Below, one piece after another: positions 45,807 to 60,100 of a DNA stretch of 64,000 nt (its first letter is position 1; each line of letters begins with the position of its first letter). Both the position numbers and the translations under genes were made by a program. Where the stretch lies: assembly GCF_026745355.1 (NCBI RefSeq), contig NC_079202.1, positions 34,099,508 to 34,163,507 of the forward strand, given 5' to 3'. Origin of the DNA: Beta vulgaris subsp. vulgaris. Taxonomy: Eukaryota; Streptophyta; Magnoliopsida; Caryophyllales; Amaranthaceae. The notes below the pieces were generated by a model. That model did no database searches. It was not told the DNA's origin and was given only the letters and a program-made list of their open reading frames with translations.

Positions 45807-47327
45807 CACTAGTAGAATAATTGCTAATTGCTGCGGTGATATTGCTGCGGTTTTACCCATACGCAGCAATATATCACGTAAAAAGAAAAGGAAAAATATA
45901 AAATAACCATATTGCTGCGGTTTCGTCAGAAAACCGCAACAATATGATTTAGACGAAATTTTTTTGAAATTTTTTGACTGATTTCACCAAATATGTTGCT
46001 GCGGTTTCTGACAAAAACCGCAACAATATATATTAAAATAATTTAAAAATCTATTATTTGAACCTATTGCTGCGGTTCCTAAAAAAAATCGCAGCAATAG
46101 GGTTAAAAATTTAATAATAAAAAAATCTAGGGTTTCAATCCCTCCTCTCTACCCCTCTCTCATTTCACGCCCACTCTTCAGAATTTCTCTCTTCCTCTCT
46201 CTCTCCCTATCTCATTTCAGCACTCTTCAAACTTTCTCTCTTCCTCTCTCTCTCTTCCCCTCTCTCTCTCTCTCTCCTCTCTTCCTCTCTCTTCAGAGTT
46301 CCGGTCGTGTTGAATCTGGCGAAACCACGGCCGTTCGCCAGATTCAACGCCCTTCATCTTCAACCACGGCCGTGTCCAGATTCAACGCCCTTCGTCTTCT
46401 CCCTTCCAGTCGTCGGTCGTTCGTTCGTCTTCTCCCTTCAGTCGTCGGCCGTCGTCCCACGCGAAGTCGTCAGATCTCAGCCACCACTCGTCCCACGCCT
46501 TTGCCGCCTTCGGTTTCAGCCGCCTTCGGTTTCAACAAACGCGAAATACCGCATATCTCTCTCGCCGCCTTCGGTGTCAGCAAACGCGAAATACCGCAGA
46601 TCTCTCTTCGCCGCCTTCGGTTTCAGCCGACGATGGTTCTAGTTCGTCGGCCGTTCATCCGCAAATCTCGTGAGTCGTGGCTTCCTTCGCAAAATCCGGT
46701 TTAGTTTTGTTTTAGGAAATTTTAATTTTTCAGTTTCTTTTTTTTCAGTTTCTTTTTTTTTTTTAGTTTCTTTTTTGTTTCATTATATTTCATTATATTT
46801 TTTGTTGTAATTCTGTTTTAGTTGTAATTCTGTATTAGTTGTAATTCTGTTTTAGTTGTAATTATGTTTTAGTTATTTAGTTGTAATTTCGTTTTTTTAT
46901 TTTACTTTTAGATTTGTTGTATTATTTTTGTAACTATCTTTTTTTTTATTTTTATATATTAATTAGATTCAAATGTCATTTTATTTTAAGTTCATCTGTG
47001 AATTTGGTGGATAATGGATGGGTTAGTGAGCTGCTTTTAATATTTCAAATTTTAGTACAAAATGCAAAAAAAAAAAAAAAAAAAAAAAAATTACCTGTAC
47101 CATACATATTCTGCGGTTTTGACCAGAAAACGCAGCAATATACTGTATTTTTTCTGATAAAAAATGATAATATTGCTGTGGTTTTGTGCTAGAAACCGCA
47201 GCAATATGTTGAGATATTGCTGCGGTTTAAAACCGCAGCAATATAATTAATACCTATTGCTGCGCGCCCAAAATCGCAGCAATATGACACTTTTTAACCG
47301 CAGCAAATAGAAATTATTCTAATAGTG
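45807..47327. mobile_element. CACTA element in copia LTR 1, 1521 bp
   Basis: Ends CACTAGTAGAATAATTGCT and (reverse complement) CACTATTAGAATAATTTCT. TSD TGT (45804-45806 and 47328-47330). About four hairpin units of ATTGCTGCGGTTT facing AAACCGCAGCAAT lie at each end (45830-46105 and 47105-47310). The middle has a CT-rich leader (46136-46300), a GC-rich exon-like block (46306-46700) with 50-bp repeats, then T-rich intron-like DNA and an A run. No transposase. Confidence 0.93.
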
Positions 47328-47347
47328 TGTTCCAATGAAATAACAAT

Positions 47348-47359
47348 TGGTATCAGAGC
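47348..47359 (+). other. Primer binding site, initiator tRNA-Met, unit 1
   Basis: TGGTATCAGAGC two bases after the LTR end, the classic initiator-Met site of plant copia elements. Confidence 0.95.
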
Positions 47360-50300
47360 CGGAACTCATTGATAAGCAGGAAACCCTGCTGAGTTAAGTT
47401 CCTGCAAGAAGAAAGAACACGTACGAGAAAGGAACTCCACCCGATGTCATTGAAAGGAACAAGTGAAGGCTGACTTTTTATACACAATTAAAAGTCACTC
47501 AAGGATTGTGAACAACCCCTTTGATGTAAGTATCTCTTCCTTGAGATATTCTTTATACGTATATATTACATTGGAAGTTGTTCCTTATAGTATTTCTAGT
47601 AAGATTGTTTTATTTGGCTTTGATGTTTTTATAGAAATTTAGGATAGCTTTAACATTGTTTTCTAAAGACAAAATTCAGATTTCCAATTTCTTTAAAATA
47701 TCAAAGAATCATATACTAGAAATGATTGAAGGAACAAGTTATATGGAACAATGCATATTTGTGTCTCTGGAACTTGATTTCTCATCTTTAGCAAAATCCA
47801 TTATTTTTGGCATGTTATATCGCGCTCATATTATTATTTAATTGCCAAATGATAATGTTATTATGCATCATGAATATTTAAAATATTTTTTATGTTGGTA
47901 TATGATGTTCCTTGTTAGTAGTGGTAGATATGTGCGTACATCATGAATATGGATATTTTATGTTGCGCCTACTAACAAGAAAGGACCCAACATATATTTG
48001 GGTACCGAAAACCAAGAACTTGCTTATTTTACAGGTAATGTGAAAGGAACTGACATCTCTTGATGTAGAGGTTAGTTGTTTCTAGAAAGTATATCTAGAC
48101 ATGAGTTCCTATGACTACAAAAGCTAGAAAAATTATGTAAAAGGTGAAAAATATTTCTTAGAAAATTGGTAATGATCTTTACATACTATATATCTTGGTC
48201 ATTATTATTCTCAAATTTGATTTTTGATATCTCTTATAAATACATGATTGAAGAAGGTTATGAAAGAGAAGTTGTTTTATGATTGTTACATATATATGAA
48301 TTATTTGAATCTAACTTCTCTTCAAGTTTTTGTGCAAGTATAATTATATTTTGTAGGTTTGTTTATGGATTTAATTAATATTGGTAAAGGAACTTATGGA
48401 TGTAATAAGAGAATGATTATCAGTTCCTCTGAAAGGAACAGACGTATTGGCACAACTAAAATGATTCAAATGAACTCTAATATAGTCATAAGAACATAGT
48501 AATTAAGCATGAATCAACAGTTAACTTATATTCACGTCCTAATGGTAATAGAAGTTTAAGGCTAAAATTTAGGAAGGTTTTAAGAAAAAGAATTTTAACT
48601 AAGTTAAATCATTTATATTAAAGAGAAACCTTCTTAGATATTATTAAAAAGAATTGAAATTAAAATCTTATCTAGGATAAGAGAAAATAATAAGAGATCA
48701 TGCTTAACAATTTCCTAGAATTTAGGAAAGTGATATACTGGATATAACACGTTCAATTAAACGTATACAAAGTGGTGCATGATGTGCTTGTTCCTCAAGG
48801 AAAGGAACAACGTGTAAATCCATGATCCTATGATCTAATATCACGTTCAATCCAAATGTCTATTATATAAGAACTTGATTAAAAAAAGTTCTAAGTGTGC
48901 CTGACTAAGTGATTAAGTGAGTTAAGTAATTAAAGTCTTAGTGCTTTATTCTCTTATAATAGCAATTGTTCCTATTATCTACTTATTCTATTTCCACCAA
49001 ATTAAATGCATAAAATCAGCTTCTCAAATCAAGAAACATTGACTATTGATTTGAAGGAGCGATGGTAAACTAATATTAGTGGAACTATTAAATGGTACAG
49101 AATAATTCAAAATTTGGAACAGTTTCAATTCTTTTGAAATATTTCGATCGTTAAGGAACAAAGCAGAAGTTCCTTTACATATGAGACTATATTTTTTAAG
49201 GAACTTTATTTCATTATATGCTTTAACTATATTATCTCTTTTGACTAACCTACTAATATTAAAATGCACAAAGTATTTCTTTTTGGGTTCGCTTTACGGA
49301 TTATATTTCTTAGTTTATGACAACCCAAAATGAAGGAACAAACAATATTTAGTGAGGGGAAAACTCGTAAGATATATAGCTCGACAATGAGTGTTCCAAG
49401 CATATGATGATAGACAAATCAACATTACTCTCGCTATATGCTTATGATGAAGGAACTGTAGCTTTAGAAACCAACGGAAAATGGTTAGACTGTTTAATTA
49501 TCAAATGTTGGTAAGTTAAGTTCTTGTTTCATTGTATATATCTTTATTCTCGAGTTAATGAAGCACTTATGTTTATAGTTTTTAAAGCTCACTAACTCTG
49601 GTTGTTTGAATTAAATTACGTCATAAAAAAGCTAAAATGTCATACTTGAAGGGATCAAGTAGGGAACACATACTTTGTGGATCTCAATTTGTTCCTAACA
49701 ACATGACATGACTAGTCGTTATTAAGGATGATCTACTTATATCTATCAAAATAATAACATTCTAATTCATCATGGTTGACAAACTTTAGACCAAGGAACT
49801 TGATTATAGGTATATCTTATATCTGTTCCTAAAGGTAATGTTTGTATACTGTGTCCATGAAGATAGTATGTGATCTTATCTTCTTTCAAATAAATTTGGT
49901 GTGCATCACAAATTCTTGGAACCTTTTCATATGAATTTGTACATCTTTAAGTGTTTAGATTAGAATTTTGAAGGAGATTTTTCTTTTTATAGTTATTTAA
50001 GAAACATTGATTCTTTTCTTTAATCGCAAAGATAAGTATTCCACATAATGTGTAATCATTGCTAAGAAGATTAAAAGTATAAGTGTTCATAAATTATTAT
50101 ATTCAAGATCTAACCATGGAACCAAGTTCCAAACAAGTTTAATGATGTATGCAGGAACAAGGAACAAGTAAGAAAAAGCAATCGATATCACTTGCTAAAT
50201 CATCAACAAAGGATGATTATAAGTTGATCAACAAGACATCCTATGACATCTTCAAGGAGAAAACACTGGTATTATGTTCTTAAGCATTTGATTTAAGTGT

Positions 50301-53300
50301 TTTGAAATTGATAGCAATAAGAATCATCTAAGGAACTTTAAAATTGGAAGCGATGAGGTTGTGTTAAAATGCACCTCTAAATTGTTAAACACACAGAGCT
50401 TATAGCAAAATGATATATAATGTGTTATAAAGAGTTGACCTATTTATTATGAGACTAACTTGTTTATTCCCAGAAAACAGGTTAAAGATGATTTTTTAAT
50501 TTTTATGTTAAACTGACAAGTTCCTATGGAGCTAGAGTTCTTAATATGAAATATGTCACTCTAGAAAGTAATAATAGTCAGCTATATGAACGTATGGAGA
50601 AGAGCTTAAAAATGAAGATCAAGTTCAGGTTCATCAAATAAAATTTTAACGCAATGAATATGTGTAAGTGAGTTCCTACACAATTAGTAGGAACAAACAA
50701 CTCCAACAATCAGTTTCTTGATTCTAACGGGAACAAGAAGTATTCCTATGGCTCATTCACAGAGACATAGGCAAAGAAACTTTATACAAGGAGTTTCAAC
50801 CAAAATCTTGGAGACATAAAAAATCTCATCCAGTGAAACTCATAATAAGTGACATATCCAAAGGTACGCAGGCTAGATCTCAGTTAAGAAATTTTTGTGC
50901 ATTTCATGCGTTCCTATCAATGATGGAACCATGAAATCATGAAGAAGACCTAACTGACTATGATTGGATCACTGCCATGCAAGCTGAATTAAATGAGTTC
51001 GAAAGAAACAAGGTATGACATCTAGTTCCTTCTTCTAAACAAAAAAATAATTGGCTTAAAATGGGTGTTTAGAAATAAACTAGATGAGTATGGAACAATT
51101 GTTAGGAACAAAGCTAGACTTGTAGTAAAAGGTTATAATCAACAAGAAGGAAATTGACTATGAAGAAACCTTTGCTCCTTTGCTAGCTAGAAGCCATTAA
51201 ATTCTAATTGTTTTTGTTTCTTATGATATTTAGGACGTTCCCAATAGATTTTCAATGTGTTCAAAAGAATTTTTTTTTGAAAATCTACGAGGAACAACAT
51301 CAAGTTTCTTCTTGAAAAATGATTTCAAAATTAATAATTTCTGTTTTCAAGAGGAATTGACTTAGTAGTTGTACATCGTAATATGGATAATATGCTTGGT
51401 ACACTAACTATTTTATGCAAGAGTTTTTGCTAACCTTATACGCAAATGAGTACACGAGCATGATAAGGAACTCAACTACTCTCTTGGAGCATAATGATCT
51501 ATGACAAAAACATGTCAAGGAACTTTTGAAGAACGATGAGTATGACTCAAGTTGGAATGGAAGTGTCCATCATATGTGAAGACATCAAAATGATGGAACT
51601 AACAGTTCGGGAATTCAAAAGTAAGTCATCAAAATCAGTCCAGTACTTGAGGTAATTTTATATTCATGGTGAAATATGACTTAAGTTATGATGTTCCTAT
51701 TCACATTAATATATTACATTGTCAACATTTATTAATCTGAATGCATAAATTTTATAAGTCTTGCTTTAAATTATGTGAATATATGTTCTTTATAATTTCA
51801 CCTATTCATGGACTGTTTAGAGGAACAAGACTTAATGAAGTATGACTTGAGATAAACATGTTCTTTTCCAAAAGTTTTGTGAATTGGGTTCTTACACATA
51901 CTAAAATTGACGTGATTATATGCACACTAGAGTAAATATGTTACACTTAATTTTTGTGTCGTAAAGGCATATTCCCTTGCCTAAGAGTGTTAGAGGTCTC
52001 ATAATAGAACTGTGGATGTTGTCAAACATGAAAGTCCTAAGTTGCCAAAGATACAATGAAAGAAACCTTGTTGGAACAAGACGGTAAATTCCCTTAATAT
52101 ATTTCATTTCATTTATCTTTTAGAGGGAACAAACCTATTCTTAGCCAACTATCAACAATTCACACCACATTTCTTCAAATACCCTTTGATTAATTAATTT
52201 ATCATTCCATTCATATCCTATCACTTCAAATATCCTAATTCCCATGTGCTCTAAACTAAAATTCATGACTTTTTATGGTTAATGATACATAAAGAGTGAT
52301 AAATGGTAAATCATTTTGAGGGGAAGTTAAGGAAGAAGTGAGAAGCAAGTATTTTATGTTTTATCAATTAATGCTCAGAAAGATATGTCATTAGAGGAAC
52401 TACTCATAAAGTTCCTAATGATGAAGGAATGGTAAGGAACTCAGGGGAATAAGGAAGGAATGATATATATGTTTTCATTCTTGTGTGGTGGATTTCAAGT
52501 ATGTGTGAGTAAGCAATTACTTCTTTATGGTTGGTAAATGTGACATTCTAGGAAAAGTCAAAGCTTGTAATGACACCTTTGTTAAAATAAAAATAAAAAA
52601 AGAAAAAAAAAAAAGAAAAAAAAAAAAAAAGAAAAAAAAGGTAAACAAGGGTGATCCAATTTTTATTATTTCCTAGAAGTCAATATGTCATATATATGGT
52701 GGTGAAGTGCTTACTCATGAATTTGATGAGAAGAGGAACATGAGCAGAAAAATGAAAGAACTTGATTATAAAGATGAATTCGTTCAAGTTTCTTCACTCA
52801 ATGAGTTCCTCATGGTTATTAGTTTAGTAAAGTGAACTTGATAGATATATATCAACTGAATGTGTGTGGGGTTTGACAGAGATTTCAAAAGTGTGAGGTG
52901 AAGTGATTAACTCTAATGATTGTTGAGAACCTCTTATTATAAGTCTAAACCATAGAGCACACAATATATCTCAAGTTCCCTCTACTCAAAAAATTTCCAG
53001 AAACTTCTTTCATATTTCTTTGAGCCGGATATTACAATTTCCTATCTCTTATCCATTCTTGACTTTCAAAATTGATTTTTGCTTGACTTTTATTTTCTTA
53101 CTTGTCAAGTTCCTTCGATGGTTTTTGAAGTTGGGTCTTTGGATTGTGAGTTGGAAATTTGTGTAGCACATGCATCCTAAGTTTGAAAACTGAGATTCTT
53201 GAGGCTTTTGGGACTAACAAGTGCTTAACCATGATGGTGGTAAGTGTAGCATATAAAATAATGTGTATATGTTACCTAAAATAAATGTGTGTAAGATATC

Positions 53301-53520
53301 CTTTTCGATAATGACAAAAGGGGGAAGAATATGTATGATGCTTATGGTCAAATATAGTTAAGTCTATATCTTCTATGATGAATGTTCTTTTATGATATTG
53401 ATTTATGTTATATTTCCTTCATATACATGCATGACTTGTTTATTTGGGGAATTAAAGTACATCGTTTATTGCTTAATTTTTGATAAGCATCATGTTTGTC
53501 ATCATCAAAAAGGGGGAAAT
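47360..53520 (+). pseudogene. Copia internal region, unit 1, pol remnants only
   Basis: About 6.2 kb with almost no open frame. A recognisable piece lies at about 50975-51260: AMQAELNEFERNKV and then, across shifts, NKLDEYGTIVRNKARLVVKG and YEETFAP, the start of copia RT. A further shard at about 51505-51600 includes HVKELLK, the region after RNase H. gag, protease and integrase are not recognisable. Short deletions separate the shards. Ends with an A/G tract (52586-52640) and the purine tract at 53507-53519. Confidence 0.8.
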
Positions 53521-56500
53521 TGTTGAGTCATGTAGTATTTTGATGATTGTAAACAAATGATGATTATCTAACTAACATGTGTGTTTGAGATGTTCATATT
53601 ACATTAACATGAAACAAGTCATCAAAGGTTGAATATATCACATCATGAAGGTCTTCCCACAAGTGAAGTTCCTAAAAGAGTTCCTATAAGGAACACAAAT
53701 AGAGCGGTTCCTAGGTACATCCTATGAGGAACATTGAATATGAAGTTCTGGAGCAGTTCCTGAGTGGGAGCAGCAATATAACGTTTCAGAGTTGAAACAA
53801 GAAGTTCCTGAGCAGGAACTATGAGTGCGAAGTTTCTTAAAGGAACTAGCACACTGAAGTTCCAAAGGTGGAGCTATCAACATGCGGTTCTTGAGTTGGA
53901 GCAGCATGGAGCATGAAGGCAGAAAATATGAGTTTATTTTCTAGGATTCATGTAAGTATATGGAAACATGAAAGGTAATGGAACAAGGTCTAAAGGAACT
54001 CGTAAGGTCAAAGGAACTCGTGGAACTTAGAGTCAAAAGTATTTAAGAGTCAATAAATCTGATGCATATTATTATCTTAATCTATAAGAATTTATTAAGA
54101 GTTTATTTCTTAATAAATCTCTACGTGGTTAATATTTATAAATAATATGGTTAGTTGTTTTAGGATAAGTTTTAGTTTTAAAATAAAAGATAAGTTTTAG
54201 TTTTAAAATAAAATATAAGTTTTTAATAAAATCGGTTTCTTTAGGAATCTGATTTTAATTAATTTAATTTTATCTCTTTAGTTTTTGGAATATAAAAAGG
54301 CTAGATTTATAATACGTATAATGAGTATTGTTAAAGAAATTGTCTGTCTGTTCCTCTCTAAAGGAACAGACGTTGTAGTCTATTAATCTAAGTTAAAGGA
54401 ACTAACTATTAAAGGAACTAGACTTAGGATGGAGCATTACAACGGTACAGTTATGTCAGTTGAGTAAATATGCCTAGATTATAGGTAACCGTTTTATTTA
54501 GGAAAAATCTGATTTTAGGAAAATCTTTTTAAGGAAAAGATTTTATTTTTAAAAGATAATAAAATATTATTAGGTTTTATGGAAGAAATTTAAAGATAAT
54601 ATTTTTATTAAAATAATTTAATTTCATATTAAATAATAATTAATATATTTTTAATTAAATCAGATTTTCAAATTAATGCTCAAAGTGGTTGCTAAAATTT
54701 AGGAAGCAGTAACTTAATTCTCTCCCACGTTTAACAGTGATCATGGAGATCATGGGATGTTTAAGGAACGTGTTCCTTAAGGGAAGGAACATCATGGGAT
54801 AATGGTTTAACCACTAACACATGATTCATCCCACGTTCATTCTAAAAGACTGCTATAAATATACAAGTTCAATTGAGTTTCAAATTGTCTGACTGGTGTC
54901 TTTCCATAGTGGTAGACTTATGTCATTCCATAAGTTTGGCTTAAGGAATAGCGTTACAAAAGAAATATATAATCTATTCCTTGTTTGAGTAAGTTCCTTT
55001 GAGTTTCAAGTTCCTACGAGTGCCATGTTCCTTTACAGTTATTCAGTTTCTATATACTAGAGTTAAACCAAATTATCAAGCGTCTGTATTTGAGTTTGGG
55101 GTTAAAGGGTTTGAGTGAACTCTTGTAATGGGAACTTGGTAAAGAGTTTGAGTGAATTCTTGTATTAAGTTCGAATTAGGAACTTGAGTAAGTTCGAGTT
55201 AGGAACTTGAGTAAGTTCGAGTTAGGAACTTGAGTAAGTTCTTGTTGTGTATGCGTAGACTTAGGGTGAAGTCTATTGAGGGGTGAAGGGTTTGAGTAAA
55301 CCTTTTGTAAAGAGTTGTATGTGGAAACTCTTGAAAGACTTAGAGTTAAGTCTAGAGTATAGAGTGGAGTTTGTGAGAGAGTTGGAGTTTCGAGTGGCAC
55401 TTGAGTATGTAATAGGTTGAATCATAGGAGATTTCCTATTATAGTAAAGAGTTTAAATCCTTAGTAGGTCGTGGTTTTTCTTCTTGTATTGAGACAAGAA
55501 GTTTCCACGTAAAAATCTCTCTTGCACTTTCAGTTCCTTATTGCTTATGTTTTAAATTCCGCATTATTTGGGCAATAAGTTCCAGACTACAATTCACCCC
55601 CCCTCTTGTAGTGTCACTAGTAGAATAATTGTTAATTGCTGCGGTGATATTGCTGCGGTTTTACCCATACGCAGCAATATATCACGTAAAAAGAAAAGGA
55701 AAAATATAAAATAACCATATTGCTGTGGTTTCGTCAGAAAACCGCAACAATATGGTTTAGACGAAATTTTTTTGAAATTTTTTGACTGATTTCACCAAAT
55801 ATATTGCTGCGGTTTCTGACAAAAACCGCAACAATATATTAAAATAATTTAAAAATATATTATTTGAACCTATTGCTGCGGTTCCTAAAAAAACCGCAGC
55901 AATAGGGTTAAAAATTTAATAATAAAAAAAATCTAGGGTTTCAATCCCTCCTCTCTACCCCTCTCTCATTTCACGCCCACTCTTCAGAATTTCTCTTTTC
56001 CTCTCTCTCTCCCCTATCTCATTTCATGCACTCTTCAAACTTTCTCTCTTCCTCTCTCTCTCTCTTCCCCTCTCTCTCTCTCCTCTCTTCCTCTCTCTTC
56101 AGAGTTCCGGTCGTGTTGAATCTGGCGAAACCACGGCCGTTCGCCAGATTCAACGCCCTTCATCTTCAACCACGGCCGTGTCCAGATTCAACGCCCTTCG
56201 TCTTCTCCCTTCCAGTCGTCGGTCGTTCGTTCGTCTTCTCCCTTCCAGTCGTCGGCCGTCGTCCCACGTGAAGTCGTCAGATCTCAGCCACCATCGTCGT
56301 CCCACGCCTTTGCCGCCTTCGGTTTCAGCCGCCTTCGGTTTCAACAAACGCGAAATACCGCATATCTCTCTTCGCCGCCTTCGGTGTCAGCAAACGCGAA
56401 ATACCGCAGATCTCTCTTCGCCGCCTTCGGTTTCAGCCGACGATGGTTCCAGTTCGTCGGCCGTTCATCCGCAAATCTCGTGAGTCGTGGCTTCCTTCGC

Positions 56501-57116
56501 AAAATCCGGTTTAGTTTTGTTTTAGGAAATTTTAATTTTTCAGTTTCTTTTTTTTCAGTTTCTTTTTTGTTTTCATTATATTTTTTGTTGTAATTCTGTT
56601 TTAGTTGTAATTCTGTTTTAGTTGTAAATATGTTTTAGTTATTTAGTTGTAATTTCGTTTTTTTATTTTACTTTTAGATTTGTTGTATTATTTTTGTAAC
56701 TATCTTTTTTTTTATTTTTATATATTAATTAGATTCAAATGTCATTTTATTTTAAGTTCATATGTGAATTTGGTGGATAATGGATGGGTTAATGAGCTGC
56801 TTTTAATATTTCAAATTTTAGTACAAAATGCAAAAAAAAAAAAAAAAAAAAAAAAAATTTACCTGTACCATGACATATTGCTGCGGTTTTGACCAGAAAC
56901 CGCAGCAATATACTGGATTTTTTCTGATAAAAAATGATAATATTGCTGTGGTTTTGTGCTAGAAACCGCAGCAATATGTTGAGATATTGCTGCGGTTTAA
57001 AACCGCAGCAATATAATTAATACCTATTGCTGCGCGCCCAAAATCGCAGCAATATGACACTTTTTAACCGCAGCAAATAGAATTTATTCTACTAGTGTGT
57101 TCCAAGTGAAATAACA
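53521..57116 (+). repeat. Copia LTR 2, with a CACTA element inside
   Basis: Same as LTR 1, about 2110 bp without the insertion. It has three instead of two copies of the 23-bp repeat (55165-55245), which explains most of the length difference. Confidence 0.92.
55615..57097. mobile_element. CACTA element in copia LTR 2, 1483 bp
   Basis: Same site and TSD (TGT at 55612-55614 and 57098-57100) as in LTR 1. Ends CACTAGTAGAATAATTG and (reverse complement) CACTAGTAGAATAAATTC. Subterminal hairpin arrays and interior as in 45807-47327, with small indels. Confidence 0.93.
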
Positions 57117-57118
57117 AT

Positions 57119-57130
57119 TGGTATCAGAGC
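57119..57130 (+). other. Primer binding site, initiator tRNA-Met, unit 2
   Basis: TGGTATCAGAGC two bases after LTR 2. Confidence 0.95.
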
Positions 57131-60100
57131 CGGAACTCATTGATAAGCAGGAAACCCTGCTGAGTTAAGTTCCTGCAAGAAGAAAGAACACGTACGAGAA
57201 AGGAACTCCACCCGATGTCATTAAAGGAACAAGTGAAGGCTGACTTTTTATACACAATTAAAAGTCACTCAAGGATTTGAACAACCCCTTTGATGTAAGT
57301 ATCTCTTCCTTGAGATATTCTTTATACGTATATTACATTGGAATTGTTCCTTATAGTATTTCTAGTAAGATTGTTTTATTTGGCTTTGATGTTTTTATAG
57401 AAATTTAGGATAGCTTTAACATTGTTTTCTAAAGACAAAATTCAGATTTCCAATTTCTTTAAAATATCAAAGAATCATATACTAGAAATGATTGAAGGAA
57501 CAAGTTATATGGAACAATGCATATTTGTGTCTCTGGAACTTGATTCTCATCTTAAGAAAATCCATTATTTTTGGCATGTTATATCGGCTCATATTATTAT
57601 TTTTGCCAAATGATATTTTATTATGCATCATGAATATTTAAATATTTTTATGTTGGTACTATGATGTTCCTTGTTGTAGTGGTAGATATGTGCGTACATC
57701 ATGAATATGGATATTTTATGTTGCCCTACTAACAAGAAAAGACCCAACATATATTTGGGTACCAAAAACCAAGAACTTGCTTATTTTGCAGGTAATGTGA
57801 AAAGAATTGACATCTCTTGATGTAGAGGTTAGTTGTTTCTAGAAAGTATTTGACATGAGTTCCTATGACTACAAAAGCTAGAAAAAGTATGTAAAAGGTG
57901 AAAATATTTCTTAGGAAATTGGGTAATAATCTTTACATACTATATATCTTGGTCATTATTATTCTTAAATTTGATTTTTGATATCTCTTATTAATACATG
58001 ATTGAAGAAGGTTATGAAAGAGAAGTTGTTTTATGATTGTTACATATATATGAATTATTTAATCTAACTTCTCTTCAAGTTTTTGTGCAAGTAAAATTAT
58101 ATTTTAGGTTTGTTAGGATTAATTAATATTGGTAAAGGAACTTATGGATGTAATAAGAGAATGATTATCAGTTCCTCTGAAAGGAACAGACGTATTGGCA
58201 CAACTAAAATGATTCAAATGAACTCTAATATAGTCATAAGAACATAGTAATTAAGCATGAATCAACAGTTAACTTATATTCACGTCCTAATGGTAATAGA
58301 AGTTTAAGGCTAAAATTTAGGAAGGTTTTAAAAAAAAAGAATTTTAACTAAGTTAAATCATTTATATTAAAGAGAAACCTTCTTAGATATTATTAAAAAG
58401 AATTGAAATTAAAATCTTATCTAGGATAAGAGAAAATAATAAGAGATCATGCTTAACAATTTCCTAGAATTTAGGAAAGTGAGATACTGGATATAACACG
58501 TTCAATTAAACGTATACAAAGTGGTGCATGATGTGCTTGTTCTCTCAAGGAAAGGAACAACGTGTAAATCCATGATCCTATGATCTAATATCACGTTCAA
58601 TCCAAATGTCTATTATATAAGAACTTGATTAAAAAAAGTTCTAAGTGTGCCTGACTAAGTGATTAAGTGAGTTAAGTAATTAAAGTCTTAGTGCTTTTAT
58701 TCTCTTATAATAGTCAATTGTTCCTATTATCTACTTATTCTATTTCCACCAAATTAAATGCATAAAATCAGCTTCTCAAATCAAGAAACATTGACTATTG
58801 ATTTGAAGGAGCGATGGTAAACTAATATTAGTGGAACTATTAAATGGTACAGAATAATTCAAATTTGGAAACGTTTCAATTCTTTTGAAATCGATTTCGA
58901 CGTTCAAGGAACAAAACAGAAGTTCCTTTACATATGAGACTATATTTTTTAAGGAACTTTATTTCATTATATGCTTTAACTATATTATCTCTTTTGACTA
59001 ACCTACTAATATTAAAATGCACAAAGTATTTCTTTTTGGGTTCGCTTTACGGATTATATTTCTTAGTTTATGACAACCCAAAATGAAGGAACAAACAATA
59101 TTTAGTGAGGGGAACAACTCGTAAGATTATAGCTCGACAATGAGTGTTCCAAGCATATGATGATAGACAAATCAACATTACTCTCGCTATATGCTTATGA
59201 TGAAGGAACTGTAGCTTCAGAAACCAACGGAAAATGGTTAGACTGTTTAATAATCAAATGTTGGTAAGTTAAGTTCTTGTTTCATTGTATATATCTTTAT
59301 TCTCGAGTTAATGAAGCACATTATGTTTATAGTTTTTAAAGCTCACTAACTCTGGTTGTTTTGAAATTAAATTACGTCATCAAAAAAGCTAAAAATGTCA
59401 TACTCGAAGGGAGTCAAGTAGGGAACACATACTTTGTGGATCTCAATTTGTTCCTAACAACATGACATGACTAGTCTTATTAGGATGATCTACTTATATC
59501 TATCAAAATAATAACATTCTAATTTCATCATGGTTGACAAACTTAGACCAAGGAACTTGATTATAGGTATATCTTATATCTGGTTCCTAAAGGTAAATGT
59601 TTGTATACTGTGTCCATGAAGATAGTATGTGATCTTATCTTCTTTCAAAATTTAAATTTGGTGTGCATCACAAATTCTTGGAACCTTTTCATATGAATTT
59701 GTGTGACATCTTAAGTGTTTAGATTAGAATTTTGAAGGAGATTTTTCGTTTATAGTTATTTAAGAACACTTGATTCTTTTTTTAATCGCAAAGATAAGTA
59801 TTCCACATAATGTGAATCATTGCTAAGAAGATTAAAAGTATAAGTGTTCATAAATTATTATTTCAAGATCTAACCATGGAACCAAGTTCCAAACAAGTTT
59901 TATGATGTATGCAGGAACAAGGAACAAGTAAGAAAAAAGCAATCGATATCACTTGCTAAATCATCAACAAAGGATGATATAAGTTGATCAACAAGACATC
60001 CTATGAACATTTCAAAGGAGAAAACAGGTATTATAGTTCTTAAGCATTTGATTTAAGTGTTTTGGAAATTAATAGCAATAAGAATCATCTAAGGAACTTT

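Larger units (their letters stand above)
43738..47345 (+). repeat. Copia LTR 1, with a CACTA element inside
   Basis: Begins TGTTGAGTCATG and ends GAAATAACA. About 2084 bp without the CACTA insertion. The end region CAATTCACCCCCCCTCTTG is typical of plant copia LTRs. Dense GTTCC/GGAAC motifs and two 23-bp repeats (AAGTTCGAGTTAGGAACTTG, 45388-45430) are present. Confidence 0.9.

Noticed and set aside
46307..46704. Pro/Arg/Ser-rich frames inside the CACTA elements (also 56026-56593)
   Set aside because: Several frames are open because of GC-rich tandem repeats. No recognisable domain, so I describe the block as possible captured DNA rather than a gene.
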